Origin: an uncultured Lachnospiraceae bacterium
GTDB lineage: Bacteria; Bacillota; Clostridia; Lachnospirales; Lachnospiraceae
NCBI GenBank assembly: GCA_910584785.1
Contig: CAJUDX010000009.1
Span: 1 to 11,256 of the forward strand
DNA: 11,256 bases
Direction: 5' to 3'
In this document: positions 1 to 7,513 of the stretch, in pieces
How the letters are laid out: each line of letters starts with the position of its first letter
How positions within the stretch are numbered: the stretch's first letter is position 1
Made by a program: the position numbers and the translations under genes
Notes under the pieces: generated by a model
Told to the model about the DNA's origin: nothing
The model's database searches: none
Seen by the model: only the letters and a program-made list of their open reading frames with translations

Positions 1-27
1 TAATCCGTACAGTAACTGTACAGTCAA
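1..27 (-). promoter_or_regulatory. MerR-type divergent promoter with operator dyad, cut by the left edge
   Basis: A perfect dyad, GTACAGT-A-ACTGTAC, lies at 7-21. On the minus strand it is preceded by TTGACT (27 to 22), a good -35 box. A 19-bp spacer (21 to 3) would put the start of the -10 box at 2 to 1, which reads TA before the window ends. An over-long 19-bp spacer filled by a dyad is the known layout of promoters activated by MerR-family proteins through DNA distortion. The promoter would drive a gene to the left, outside the window. On the plus strand the same spacing puts nothing like a -10 box in the right place and would start the transcript inside the ribosome binding site of the regulator gene, so the minus orientation is preferred. 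Only the first two bases of the -10 box are visible. Confidence 0.62.
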
Positions 28-42
28 GAGGTGTTTTGAAAA

Positions 43-864
43 ATGGAGAAAAAAAGAAAACTGCTCACGATCGGTCAATTTGCGGCCCTGCATGGTATTA
101 ATAAAAAAACTTTAATGTGGTACGACGAAATTGGCCTTTTCTGCCCGTCGTTTATCCATCCCGAAAACGGATACCGATATTATAGCTACTATCAGAGTGC
201 CATTTTGGAAACGATTCTGCTGATGCGGGAGTTGGATGTGCCGATTGATGAGATTCAGGCATTTATGAAAAATCGTTCAGCTGCCAGTATGGAACAGCTT
301 CTGCAGGAAAAAATAGAAGATTTAGACCGCCATATGGCGCATCTAAAGGCGGTACGAAAAACTCTGTCCTATCACCATCAGAATATGCAGACCTTATTGA
401 CCATGGACTTGTCGAAAATCAGCATTGTGCAGAAGAAGGAACACAGTTTAGTTACGGTAGATATTAATCAGGATACTACATTTGATAAGCAGGTAGAGAT
501 GATTACTGCCGAAACAAAAAAATATCAGCTGCGCCGTCTGCATGATGCCTTGTATGGGACGATGATTGCAGTGGATAGCCTGAAAAGTGGAAATTTTGGG
601 GATTATTCCAAGCTTTTTATCGAAATACCATTTCCCATAAAGAAGGATGGATTGCATCTGCAACCTGCCGGGGATTATGTACGGGCATTTTACAAAGATG
701 TGGCGGAAAGCCCTGTTTTGTGTTATCAAAAGATATTTGATTATGCCGAAGAACACGGCCTTGTATTATCAGGATTCTCTTATGAGGTCATTATTAATGA
801 AAATGTAATTGACAAAATAGAGGACACACTTGTGCAAATTGAGATACCTGTGAAAACAAAATAA
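43..864 (+). CDS. MerR-family transcriptional regulator with BmrR/GyrI-like ligand domain
   Basis: This 273-aa protein is a probable cytoplasmic, ligand-responsive transcription activator. Residues 7-52 form the MerR winged helix-turn-helix: LLTIGQFA, then TLMWYDEIGLF, then NGYRYY. The usual Tyr after TLR is replaced by Trp26. Residues about 65-115 are the linking dimerisation helix. Residues about 130-270 resemble the GyrI-like effector domain of BmrR/TipA relatives (PAGDYVRAFY, then a YEVIINE strand and a final IEIPV strand), which in that family binds bulky hydrophobic or cationic compounds. The ATG at 43 is preceded by AGAGGTG at 27-33. A MerR-type dyad and divergent promoter sit immediately upstream, so control of the gene to the left is likely. 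The downstream MATE pump is a plausible second target because drug-sensing regulators often sit next to pumps, but no copy of the dyad was found at the pump promoter. The ligand cannot be told from sequence. Confidence 0.9.
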   Translation: MEKKRKLLTIGQFAALHGINKKTLMWYDEIGLFCPSFIHPENGYRYYSYYQSAILETILLMRELDVPIDEIQAFMKNRSAASMEQLLQEKIEDLDRHMAHLKAVRKTLSYHHQNMQTLLTMDLSKISIVQKKEHSLVTVDINQDTTFDKQVEMITAETKKYQLRRLHDALYGTMIAVDSLKSGNFGDYSKLFIEIPFPIKKDGLHLQPAGDYVRAFYKDVAESPVLCYQKIFDYAEEHGLVLSGFSYEVIINENVIDKIEDTLVQIEIPVKTK

Positions 865-925
865 GTGATTTCCAGCAGTTCTGCCCATGCCATCCGGCAA
901 TGGGATATTCGTTCCCCGGTCCGGC

Positions 926-951
926 CCTCAGCAATAGCGATTTGCCTGAGG
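926..951. other. Bulged hairpin between regulator and MATE gene
   Basis: CCTCAGCAA (926-934) pairs with TTGCCTGAGG (942-951), leaving one unpaired base and a 7-nt loop. No T-tract follows on either side, so it is not a standard intrinsic terminator. It could be a weak structured 3' end for the regulator transcript or part of the control region of the MATE promoter. The rest of 865-958 shows no reading frame with a ribosome binding site. Confidence 0.35.
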
Positions 952-958
952 ATAAACG

Positions 959-976
959 GATAGTATCGATAGTATC
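959..976. repeat. Perfect 9-bp tandem repeat, possible operator
   Basis: GATAGTATC occurs twice in a row, 959-967 and 968-976, ending 15 bp before the -35 box of the MATE promoter. Each copy is itself a near-palindrome (GATA-G-TATC). A direct repeat placed just upstream of a -35 box suits an activator or repressor site, but the binding protein is unknown and it does not match the dyad at 7-21. Confidence 0.5.
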
Positions 977-991
977 AGGAGTATTTTATCG

Positions 992-1021
992 TTGCCGACA
1001 GATTGCTTTTTATGCTACAAT
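992..1021 (+). promoter_or_regulatory. Predicted sigma-A-type promoter of the MATE-led operon
   Basis: TTGCCG (992-997) and TACAAT (1016-1021) are separated by 18 bp. The -10 box has the TG extension (TGC before TACAAT), which compensates for the imperfect -35. Transcription should begin near 1028, leaving a leader of roughly 35 nt before the ATG at 1064. The TTG at 992 that extends the reading frame upstream is part of this -35 box and is therefore not a credible start codon. Confidence 0.6.
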
Positions 1022-1063
1022 ACAGTTGCTAAAACCAATGCTGACAGAATGGAGAATGTAAAG

Positions 1064-2398
1064 ATGAAAACCCTGGATATGACCAAAGGGTCACCAATTC
1101 GGCTGATTTTACAGTTTACCGTGCCGCTGCTTATCGGCGCGGTGTTTCAGCAGTTTTATAATTTTACAGATACGATGATTGTGGGAAGGTGCCTGGGGGA
1201 TAAGGCAGTGGCGGCTGTGGGGGCGACCAGCGCCCTGTATTCGGTGCTGATTAATTTTGCCAATGGTATGAATAATGGCTATGGAATCCTTATTTCCAGA
1301 GTGTTTGGGGCAAAGGACATAAAGGAACTGAAAAAAACGGCGGCAACGATGTTGGTGCTTAATGCTGCAGTTACGCTGGCGCTGATCTTGATAATTCTTC
1401 CGCTGCTTCGTCCGCTGCTTTACTGGCTGGAAACACCGGAAGAAATTTTTTCCCAGGCTCATCGTTACATTATGGTGATTGTAAGCGGGATGGCAGCAAC
1501 GATTGGCTATAATATGGGGGCCGGGTTTATGCGGGCGGTGGGAAACAGCAGGACACCGCTGTATTTTTTGATGTTTTCCTGTGGGTTAAATGTCGTCCTT
1601 GATCTTTTGTTCGTGGCGGTATTTTCGCTGGGGGTGGAAGGGGCGGCAGAAGCGACTGTACTGGCTCAGGCGATTTCAGCAATGCTTTGCTTTGTTTATA
1701 TTTACAGAAATTACCAGGAATTTCTGCCGAAAAGAAAGGACTGGAAGATGAAGGCGCAGCGGGTGAAGGAAATGCTGCTTACAGGTTTATCGATGGGGCT
1801 GATGCTTTCTCTGTTTTCCCTTGGGTCAATTATTCTGCAAAAAGGAATTAACCAGCTGGGAACGCAGATTATTACTGCGCACACAGCTTCGCGGAGGATT
1901 TATGAACTGTTGATGATGCCGATTTCCATGGTTTCCTCGGCAACGTCCATTTTTGTTGGTCAGAATTTTGGGGCGAAAAAATATCAAAGGATAAGGAAGG
2001 CAATTCAGCAGGCGATAGGGGTATCTGCGGCCTATTCGTTTCTTTCAGTTATCCTTGCCCATGTTCTGGGCGGCCCGCTTGTCTATCTGCTGATTGGAAC
2101 CAATGATCCGGTGATTATGGGCAATGCGACCCTGTACCTGCGGGTTTGTACCCTGTTTTTTATCCCGCTGGGTGTACTGCTAGTTATACGAAATGCCATT
2201 CAGCCGATGGGATGCAAGATTTCCCCGGTGCTTTCCAGCGCGGTTGAACTGCTGATGAAGATAGCGTTCTGCTTTTTGGTTATTCCGCGTGTCGGCTACC
2301 TGGGAGTTGTGTTTACTGAACCGGTGATCTGGACGGTGTGCGCAGTGTTTTTGGGCGTGATTTACCTTCGGTTTCAGCGGCGCTTGGTAATGGTATAG
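1064..2398 (+). CDS. MATE-family multidrug/cation efflux transporter
   Basis: This 444-aa integral membrane protein fits the usual MATE size (about 440-460 aa) and the twelve-helix layout of two related halves. It begins with DMTKGSPIRLILQFTVPLLIGAVFQQFYNFTDTMIVG in two stretches, a hallmark of the DinF/MepA-like MATE branch common in Firmicutes. The second half restarts near GLSMGLMLSLFSLGS, with SIFVGQNFGAKK as the matching inner loop. Proteins of this family export cationic drugs, dyes or metabolites using a sodium or proton gradient. The ATG at 1064 was chosen because GGAGA lies 8 nt upstream; an in-frame ATG at 1049 has no such site. The upstream neighbour is a BmrR-like regulator, which supports a drug or toxic-compound role. 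sbcD starts only 29 bp after the stop, so co-transcription with the DNA-repair genes is likely. The substrate is not predictable. Confidence 0.93.
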   Translation: MKTLDMTKGSPIRLILQFTVPLLIGAVFQQFYNFTDTMIVGRCLGDKAVAAVGATSALYSVLINFANGMNNGYGILISRVFGAKDIKELKKTAATMLVLNAAVTLALILIILPLLRPLLYWLETPEEIFSQAHRYIMVIVSGMAATIGYNMGAGFMRAVGNSRTPLYFLMFSCGLNVVLDLLFVAVFSLGVEGAAEATVLAQAISAMLCFVYIYRNYQEFLPKRKDWKMKAQRVKEMLLTGLSMGLMLSLFSLGSIILQKGINQLGTQIITAHTASRRIYELLMMPISMVSSATSIFVGQNFGAKKYQRIRKAIQQAIGVSAAYSFLSVILAHVLGGPLVYLLIGTNDPVIMGNATLYLRVCTLFFIPLGVLLVIRNAIQPMGCKISPVLSSAVELLMKIAFCFLVIPRVGYLGVVFTEPVIWTVCAVFLGVIYLRFQRRLVMV

Positions 2399-2427
2399 CA
2401 AATGGGAGTTGGGGAAGGAAGATAGCG

Positions 2428-3564
2428 ATGAAGTTCATTCACTTATCTGATCTTCACCTGGGAAAGCGCGTAAATGCGTTTTCCATGATTGACGATCAGA
2501 AAGATATAGTAAAGAAAATTCTTAAGGTAATTAAAGAAGAAAAGCCGGATGCTGTCCTGATTGCGGGAGATATCTATGACAAGCCGGTTCCCTCTGTGGA
2601 GGCAGTGGAACTTTTTGATGATTTCTTAAAGCAGCTTTCCCGGCAAAAGCTGCAGGTGTTCATTATCAGCGGGAACCATGACTCGCCGGAGCGAATGGCA
2701 TTTGCAGCAGAATTAATTGAAGCCAGCGGTATTCATATCGCACCGGTTTATGGAGGGAAGGTGGAGCCGGTTTCTTTAAGGGATGCATATGGGACAGTGA
2801 ATATTTACATGCTTCCCTTTATTAAACCTGTGCATGTGCGGAGCGTGTTCCCGGAAGAAAAAGCGGAATCTTATACCGAAGCCCTTGACGTGGCGATCTC
2901 CCATATGGAGGTTGATAAGGAAGAGAGGAATATTCTGCTTACACATCAGTTTGTAACCGGGGCGGTGCGCTCGGAATCGGAAGAGATTTCCGTGGGAGGT
3001 TCGGACAATGTGGACGCTTCGGTGTTTTCTGCCTTTGACTACGTGGCATTAGGACACATCCACGGGCCGCAGCATGTGGGAAGGGAAACGATTCGGTATT
3101 GCGGGACGCCGTTAAAATATTCATTTTCGGAGACAAGACACCGAAAGTCGGTTACTGTTTTGGAAATGAAAGAAAAGGGAAAGAATCATATCTGCACAGT
3201 AGATTTAGTTCCGCTTCATGATTTACGTGAATTAAGAGGAACGTATGAGGAATTGACAAATAAGAAAAATTATGAGGGAACCGTCCTGGATGATTATATA
3301 CATATTACTCTTACGGATGAGGAAGATATTCCGGATGCTGTCGGGAAACTGCGCGTGATTTATCCTAATTTGATGAAATTGGATTATGATAACCGAAGAA
3401 CGAGGGGAAATCAGGAAATTACGGGCGGGGAAGATGTGGATACCAAGACGCCGATGGAGTTAATTTTTGATTTTTATGAAAAGCAGAATAACCAGCCAAT
3501 GAATGAAGCGCAGGAAGGCTTTGTAACAGAATTGATGGAGAAGATTTGGAAGAACAACGGATAA
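2428..3564 (+). CDS. sbcD: SbcD, nuclease subunit of the SbcCD complex
   Basis: This 378-aa protein is a calcineurin-like metallophosphoesterase and the bacterial counterpart of Mre11. The metal-binding motifs are in order: SDLHLG (D8, H10), AGDIYD (D48), SGNHD (N83, H84), LLTHQF (H173) and LGHIHG (H210, H212). The CGTPLKYSFSE segment after them is typical of SbcD. With SbcC it forms an ATP-dependent double-strand exonuclease and single-strand endonuclease that opens hairpins, trims blocked DNA ends and cuts palindromes during replication. The ATG at 2428 is preceded by AAGGAAG at a good distance, and the family N-terminus MKFIHLSDLHLG begins exactly there; the longer frame to 2338 lies inside the MATE gene. 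All key residues are present. The last codons (IWKNNG and stop) have a decayed second copy about 64 bp downstream. Confidence 0.97.
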   Translation: MKFIHLSDLHLGKRVNAFSMIDDQKDIVKKILKVIKEEKPDAVLIAGDIYDKPVPSVEAVELFDDFLKQLSRQKLQVFIISGNHDSPERMAFAAELIEASGIHIAPVYGGKVEPVSLRDAYGTVNIYMLPFIKPVHVRSVFPEEKAESYTEALDVAISHMEVDKEERNILLTHQFVTGAVRSESEEISVGGSDNVDASVFSAFDYVALGHIHGPQHVGRETIRYCGTPLKYSFSETRHRKSVTVLEMKEKGKNHICTVDLVPLHDLRELRGTYEELTNKKNYEGTVLDDYIHITLTDEEDIPDAVGKLRVIYPNLMKLDYDNRRTRGNQEITGGEDVDTKTPMELIFDFYEKQNNQPMNEAQEGFVTELMEKIWKNNG

Positions 3565-3634
3565 TTTTGAACACGCCTGCGGCGTTATAAGAAGCTGATA
3601 TAAAGTGATTTGGAAGAATAACTGATAATCCTGG
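3543..3634 (+). repeat. Degenerate duplication of the sbcD 3' end
   Basis: The 28 bases at 3543-3570, which include the end of sbcD and its stop codon, recur at 3607-3634 with 23 of 28 identical, shifted by 64 bp. Both begin GATTTGGAAGAA. In its own frame the second copy still reads I-W-K-N-N and then stop, but it is out of frame with sbcD. Between the copies is a small hairpin (ACGCC-TGC-GGCGT, 3573-3585) without a T-tract. This accounts for most of the 137-bp sbcD-sbcC gap; the remainder is A-rich leader with the sbcC ribosome binding site. Confidence 0.6.
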
Positions 3635-3701
3635 ACGCATCATGGATAAAAATTAAAAATATTGCGGCAAAATAAAAAGAGAAGATGAGGGAAAGAAACA
3701 G

Positions 3702-6700
3702 ATGAGGCCATTAAATCTTGTAATATCGGCATTCGGCCCCTATGCGGGACGGACAGAGCTGGCATTGCGCGAACTGGGAAACCGCGGATTGTACCTGATT
3801 ACCGGAGATACCGGGGCAGGAAAGACGGCGATTTTTGATGCAATTACCTATGCCCTGTATGGGGAAGCCAGCGGGGAGAGCCGGGAATCTTCTATGCTTC
3901 GCTCGCAGTATGCTGATCCGGACACGCCTACCAAGGTGGAACTCTTGTTCTCGCATGGGGGAAAGGAGTATACAGTTCGACGGAATCCCAGATATGTGCG
4001 TCCGGCAAAGCGGGGCGGGGGGATGACCGAGGGAAAGGCAGGGGCACAGCTTATCTGTCCGGATCGGGTTATTGCCAGGCCCAGGGAAGTGGACGAGGCG
4101 GTTAAGGAGATTCTCGGCATTGACCGAAATCAGTTTTCACAGATTGCCATGCTTGCCCAGGGGGATTTTTGCAGGCTGCTCCTGGCAGATACCAGGGAGA
4201 GGCAGGAGATTTTTCGGAAGGTATTCCAGACCCAGAATTATCAAATATTGCAGAGGCAGGTTAAGGATCAGGAAAGGAATGCCTATCATGCGTGCCAGGA
4301 TGCAAAAAAGAGTGTCCGCCAGTATGTGCAGGCGATTGTCTGTGACGAAGATGAAGGGTATCTTGACAGGAGGAAACCTGCGGATTCGGATCAGGGCATG
4401 GAGACTGTTTTGGGAGTGCAGGGGCGGGCTGACGGAAAGATTTATTATTCAGATGTGGAAAAGGCCAGGGATGGAAAGCTTACCATTAAGGATACCTTGG
4501 AACTGCTGGAAACGCTGGTGGCATGGGATGTCCTGGAAGAGGAAGAGCTGAAAAAAGAACGGGAAGGGCTGGAAAGGAGGCTGGCAGAGGTAAATACCCG
4601 GATTGGCAAGGCGCAGGAGCAGGAGAGAGCGCAGAAGAACCTGGAGGAAGTTCTGCAAAAGGAAGAGGAAAATGCGGGATTGCTGAAGGAAAAGAAAGAA
4701 GCATTTGACCAGGAAGAGGGGAAAAAGCCGCAGCAGGAAGAAATAAAGAAAAGGCTGGCGCTGCTGGAAGAGGAATTGGCAGAGTATGAAAAGCAGAGAC
4801 AGCTTTTCAAGGAGATTGAACGGCTGGCTGGAGAACTGGAAGTCAGCCAGAGGAATATGGGAGAAAAGGAAGCAGAGGCAGGACAGAAGGGGCATAACCT
4901 GGAAGAATTGAAAGCGGAATATTCGGGCCTGTCTTTGGCGGGAGAGCAGCGGGAAAAACTGGTGTATAGAAGGGAAAGGGCCAGAGAGTGTAAAGCTATT
5001 TGCGAAAATCTGGAGATTGTCCGCAAAAAGGTGAGGGAAAAAGCCCTGTCTCTGGAAGAATGGAAGAAGGTTTTTGAAAAAGAGCAGCAAAAGATCTTGC
5101 GTCAGGAGGAAATCGGGAAAGAACTTGCCGTTTTGGAACAGGAAATACCAAAGTATCAGCAGATGGAGGAGAAGAAGCAAAAAATCCGGAAACTGGAAGA
5201 AGATTTACATAAAAATCGGAAGGAAAACGAAAAAAGTCTGCAGAAAAGGGAAGGGATTGAGAAAGAACAGACAGAAAATAAAAGACAGCAGGGGACGCTG
5301 ACCGGGGCAGGGGAGAGGAAGGAAAGGCTGCTTCGGGAGAAGGCCCAGGAAGAGGCATTTTTTCATGATTTAGAGAAGCTTTGTCAGGAGATAAAAGCGT
5401 TTCAATCCCTGCAAGATGAGTTAAAGGAGTTTCAAAACGTCTACAGAAAGGCACAGGAACGCGCAAGTATACTGGAAAACCGGTATTTTCGGATGAATCA
5501 GGCATTTTTAGACGGGCAGGCGGGTTTGCTGGCGAAAGGACTGTCAGAGGGTGCTCCATGCCCGGTGTGCGGCGCTGTCCATCATCCTCAGCTTGCCCTG
5601 ATTCCTGACAAGGTGCCGGAAAAGAAGGCATTGGAACAGGCAAAATGTGATTACGAAGAAGCGGCAAAAGCAGCTCAGGACGCCAGTGTGGAAGCCGGGA
5701 AAATTCATGGAAGAGTTTCCGGGCAGAAGGAGCAGTTAAAGCGGCAGGCAAAAGTGCTTTTGGGGGATGAAGGATTGCCGGAGTCTGCCGATGGAACCGG
5801 GAATGGACAACAGGCGGATGAACAGCGGCTTCGGACAGTAAAGAGGCTGGAGGAGATTGAAGGGGAAATCCGTCAGGAAGAGAAACGGATAAGGCAGAAA
5901 GAACTTCTGGAAAAGGGAATAATCGAAAAAGAAGAGGAAATTAAAGCATTGGAAGCAGAGATTTCGGAAAGAAAGAGACTGCTTGTCCGGGAAGAAACAC
6001 AGAAACAGGCGCTGGAGGATCAGGTGCGTGTGCTTGCCGGGGAATTACGCTGTTTAAGTAAGCAGGAGGCAGAAAAAATGCTGTGTGCATTGACTAGAGA
6101 GCGGGAAGAGTTGCAGGCGGCGTATCAGAGGGCAAGTGAAGGTTATGCGCAGTGTGAAAAAGAACAGGCAGCATTAATGGTACAGATAGAATCCCTGCAA
6201 AAACAGTTGGAAGAGCCTGCATATATCGAGAATACCAGGGAAGAATTACTGCGCTTAGGGGAAGTTATCGCAGAGTTAGAAATGCAAATCGATAAGGAAG
6301 AGAAGAATGTTCGCCGGAAAGGGGAACTGGAGACGGAGATTTCTGGAAAAGAGATCACTGTAAAAAGGCTGGAGACGGAAATTCAGGGGTTAAGAGAAAG
6401 GATTGCATCGCTGCAGGTAAGGAAACAGGAGATGGAAAAGCAAGAGAGAGAATTGGCCCAAAAGCTTCATTATGCGGATCGAAATGCGGCAAAAGAAGAG
6501 GAAATAAGGCTGCAAAAAGACTTGGAAATCCTTCAGCGAGCTTATCATCGTGCAGAGCAGGATTATCATGCCTGTGTCCATGAACAGGCGAAATGGGAAG
6601 GACGGAGAAAATCTCTTCTGGAGCAGTTAGAACATGCAGAAGGAATTTGCCTGTTCGAAGAGACGGAAAAGCAAATAGAGTATATGACGAAGAAAAAGGA

Positions 6701-7355
6701 GGTGGAAGAGAAAGAAAAGATCTTGCGTTTCCGGCGGGGGACGAATGAGAAGTTACTGGACAATATTCGGCAAAAATCAAAGGATTTGGCTTCACTGGAA
6801 GAAAGATATGGGTGGCTGTCGAATTTGTCGGATACATTGAACGGGGAGTTAAAAAACAAAGAGAAAATGATGCTGGAAACCTATATCCAGACGACGTATT
6901 TTGACCGGATTGTCCGCCGCGCCAATCTGCGTTTGATGAAAATGTCCGGCGGGCAGTACGAGTTTAAGCGCATGGTTGGGGCAAGCAATCATAAAAGCCA
7001 GGGCGGACTGGAATTAAATGTTGTGGACCATTACAATGGGACGGAGAGAAGTGTAAAGACATTGTCCGGCGGAGAATCATTTATTGCCTCGCTGTCCCTG
7101 GCTCTGGGATTGTCGGAGGAGATTCAGTCCACCGCAGGAGGGATACAGATGGAAACCATGTTTGTAGACGAAGGCTTTGGAAGCCTGGATGAACATGCGC
7201 TGCAGCAGGCTTATGATGCCCTGGTAAGCCAGACCGGCGGAAACCGGTTGGTGGGGATTATTTCCCATGTGAGCGAATTGAAGGATAAGATTGATAAAAA
7301 GATTGTGGTGGTAAAAGAAAAGAGCGGGGGAAGCCGAGCGGAGATCTTTGTGTAG
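3702..7355 (+). CDS. sbcC: SbcC, SMC-like ATPase subunit of the SbcCD complex
   Basis: This 1217-aa protein is a Rad50-like ABC ATPase that dimerises on DNA and powers the SbcD nuclease. The N-terminal half-site has Walker A GDTGAGKT (35-42) and the Q-loop LAQGDF (Q153). Long Glu/Lys/Gln-rich coiled coils then run out (about 270-600) and back (about 640-1065). They meet at the zinc-hook CPVC (C620, C623), which joins two molecules through a shared zinc ion. The C-terminal half-site has the signature LSGGES (1121-1126), Walker B ending VDE (D1156, E1157), the D-loop SLDE (from 1161) and the switch histidine H1189. It is longer than the roughly 1050 aa of E. coli SbcC, mostly in the coiled coil. 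The ATG at 3702 follows GAGGGAAAG and begins MRPLNLVISAFGPY, as expected for the family. Several long frames on the opposite strand here are by-products of the coiled-coil codon bias. Transcription is probably shared with sbcD. Confidence 0.97.
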   Translation: MRPLNLVISAFGPYAGRTELALRELGNRGLYLITGDTGAGKTAIFDAITYALYGEASGESRESSMLRSQYADPDTPTKVELLFSHGGKEYTVRRNPRYVRPAKRGGGMTEGKAGAQLICPDRVIARPREVDEAVKEILGIDRNQFSQIAMLAQGDFCRLLLADTRERQEIFRKVFQTQNYQILQRQVKDQERNAYHACQDAKKSVRQYVQAIVCDEDEGYLDRRKPADSDQGMETVLGVQGRADGKIYYSDVEKARDGKLTIKDTLELLETLVAWDVLEEEELKKEREGLERRLAEVNTRIGKAQEQERAQKNLEEVLQKEEENAGLLKEKKEAFDQEEGKKPQQEEIKKRLALLEEELAEYEKQRQLFKEIERLAGELEVSQRNMGEKEAEAGQKGHNLEELKAEYSGLSLAGEQREKLVYRRERARECKAICENLEIVRKKVREKALSLEEWKKVFEKEQQKILRQEEIGKELAVLEQEIPKYQQMEEKKQKIRKLEEDLHKNRKENEKSLQKREGIEKEQTENKRQQGTLTGAGERKERLLREKAQEEAFFHDLEKLCQEIKAFQSLQDELKEFQNVYRKAQERASILENRYFRMNQAFLDGQAGLLAKGLSEGAPCPVCGAVHHPQLALIPDKVPEKKALEQAKCDYEEAAKAAQDASVEAGKIHGRVSGQKEQLKRQAKVLLGDEGLPESADGTGNGQQADEQRLRTVKRLEEIEGEIRQEEKRIRQKELLEKGIIEKEEEIKALEAEISERKRLLVREETQKQALEDQVRVLAGELRCLSKQEAEKMLCALTREREELQAAYQRASEGYAQCEKEQAALMVQIESLQKQLEEPAYIENTREELLRLGEVIAELEMQIDKEEKNVRRKGELETEISGKEITVKRLETEIQGLRERIASLQVRKQEMEKQERELAQKLHYADRNAAKEEEIRLQKDLEILQRAYHRAEQDYHACVHEQAKWEGRRKSLLEQLEHAEGICLFEETEKQIEYMTKKKEVEEKEKILRFRRGTNEKLLDNIRQKSKDLASLEERYGWLSNLSDTLNGELKNKEKMMLETYIQTTYFDRIVRRANLRLMKMSGGQYEFKRMVGASNHKSQGGLELNVVDHYNGTERSVKTLSGGESFIASLSLALGLSEEIQSTAGGIQMETMFVDEGFGSLDEHALQQAYDALVSQTGGNRLVGIISHVSELKDKIDKKIVVVKEKSGGSRAEIFV

Positions 7356-7372
7356 ACGAGAAGGTATAAGAA

Positions 7373-7483
7373 ATGGCAGACGGCATCAGAAATAAAAAAG
7401 AAGTTTGGGATGAAAAAAGCGGTGGATGCTGTTTTTGCTATTGTTGTTTTTATTATTACTGCTGCTGCAGTTGCTGTTTGTAA
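7373..7483 (+). CDS. 36-aa cysteine-rich small protein, unknown function
   Basis: A short frame begins with ATG 17 bp after the sbcC stop, with AGAAGG at 7359-7364, 8 nt upstream, which is as good a ribosome binding site as those of the neighbouring genes. Residues 1-18 (MADGIRNKKEVWDEKSGG) are charged and look soluble. Residues 19-36 (CCFCYCCFYYYCCCSCCL) hold ten cysteines and six aromatic residues and no charge. I do not recognise a family. The tail could bind metal through thiolates, sit in the membrane as a short uncharged segment, act as a redox-active peptide, or serve as a cysteine-codon leader controlling the phosphatase gene 30 bp downstream. The Gly-Gly before the cysteine block also recalls processed peptide precursors, although no modifying enzyme or exporter for such a peptide is visible. 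The second half is low-complexity at the DNA level (TRY/TTT triplets), so a chance frame must be excluded. Confidence 0.55.
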   Translation: MADGIRNKKEVWDEKSGGCCFCYCCFYYYCCCSCCL

Positions 7484-7513
7484 AATCAGTTTGTTTCAAT
7501 ATGGAGGTCAGAA

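Noticed and set aside
992..1063. Upstream extension of the MATE gene from the TTG at 992
   Set aside because: The TTG is part of a good -35 box, the extra 24 residues are unlike MATE N-termini, and GGAGA is correctly placed for the ATG at 1064.
3573..3585. Hairpin ACGCC-TGC-GGCGT after sbcD as a terminator
   Set aside because: The stem is only 5 bp and no T-run follows, so it is unlikely to separate sbcD from sbcC.
4445..5751. Long minus-strand frames of 193-251 aa inside sbcC
   Set aside because: Their Ser/Phe/Leu-rich, low-complexity products are the mirror image of the Glu/Lys-rich coiled coil, and SbcC has complete motifs on the other strand.
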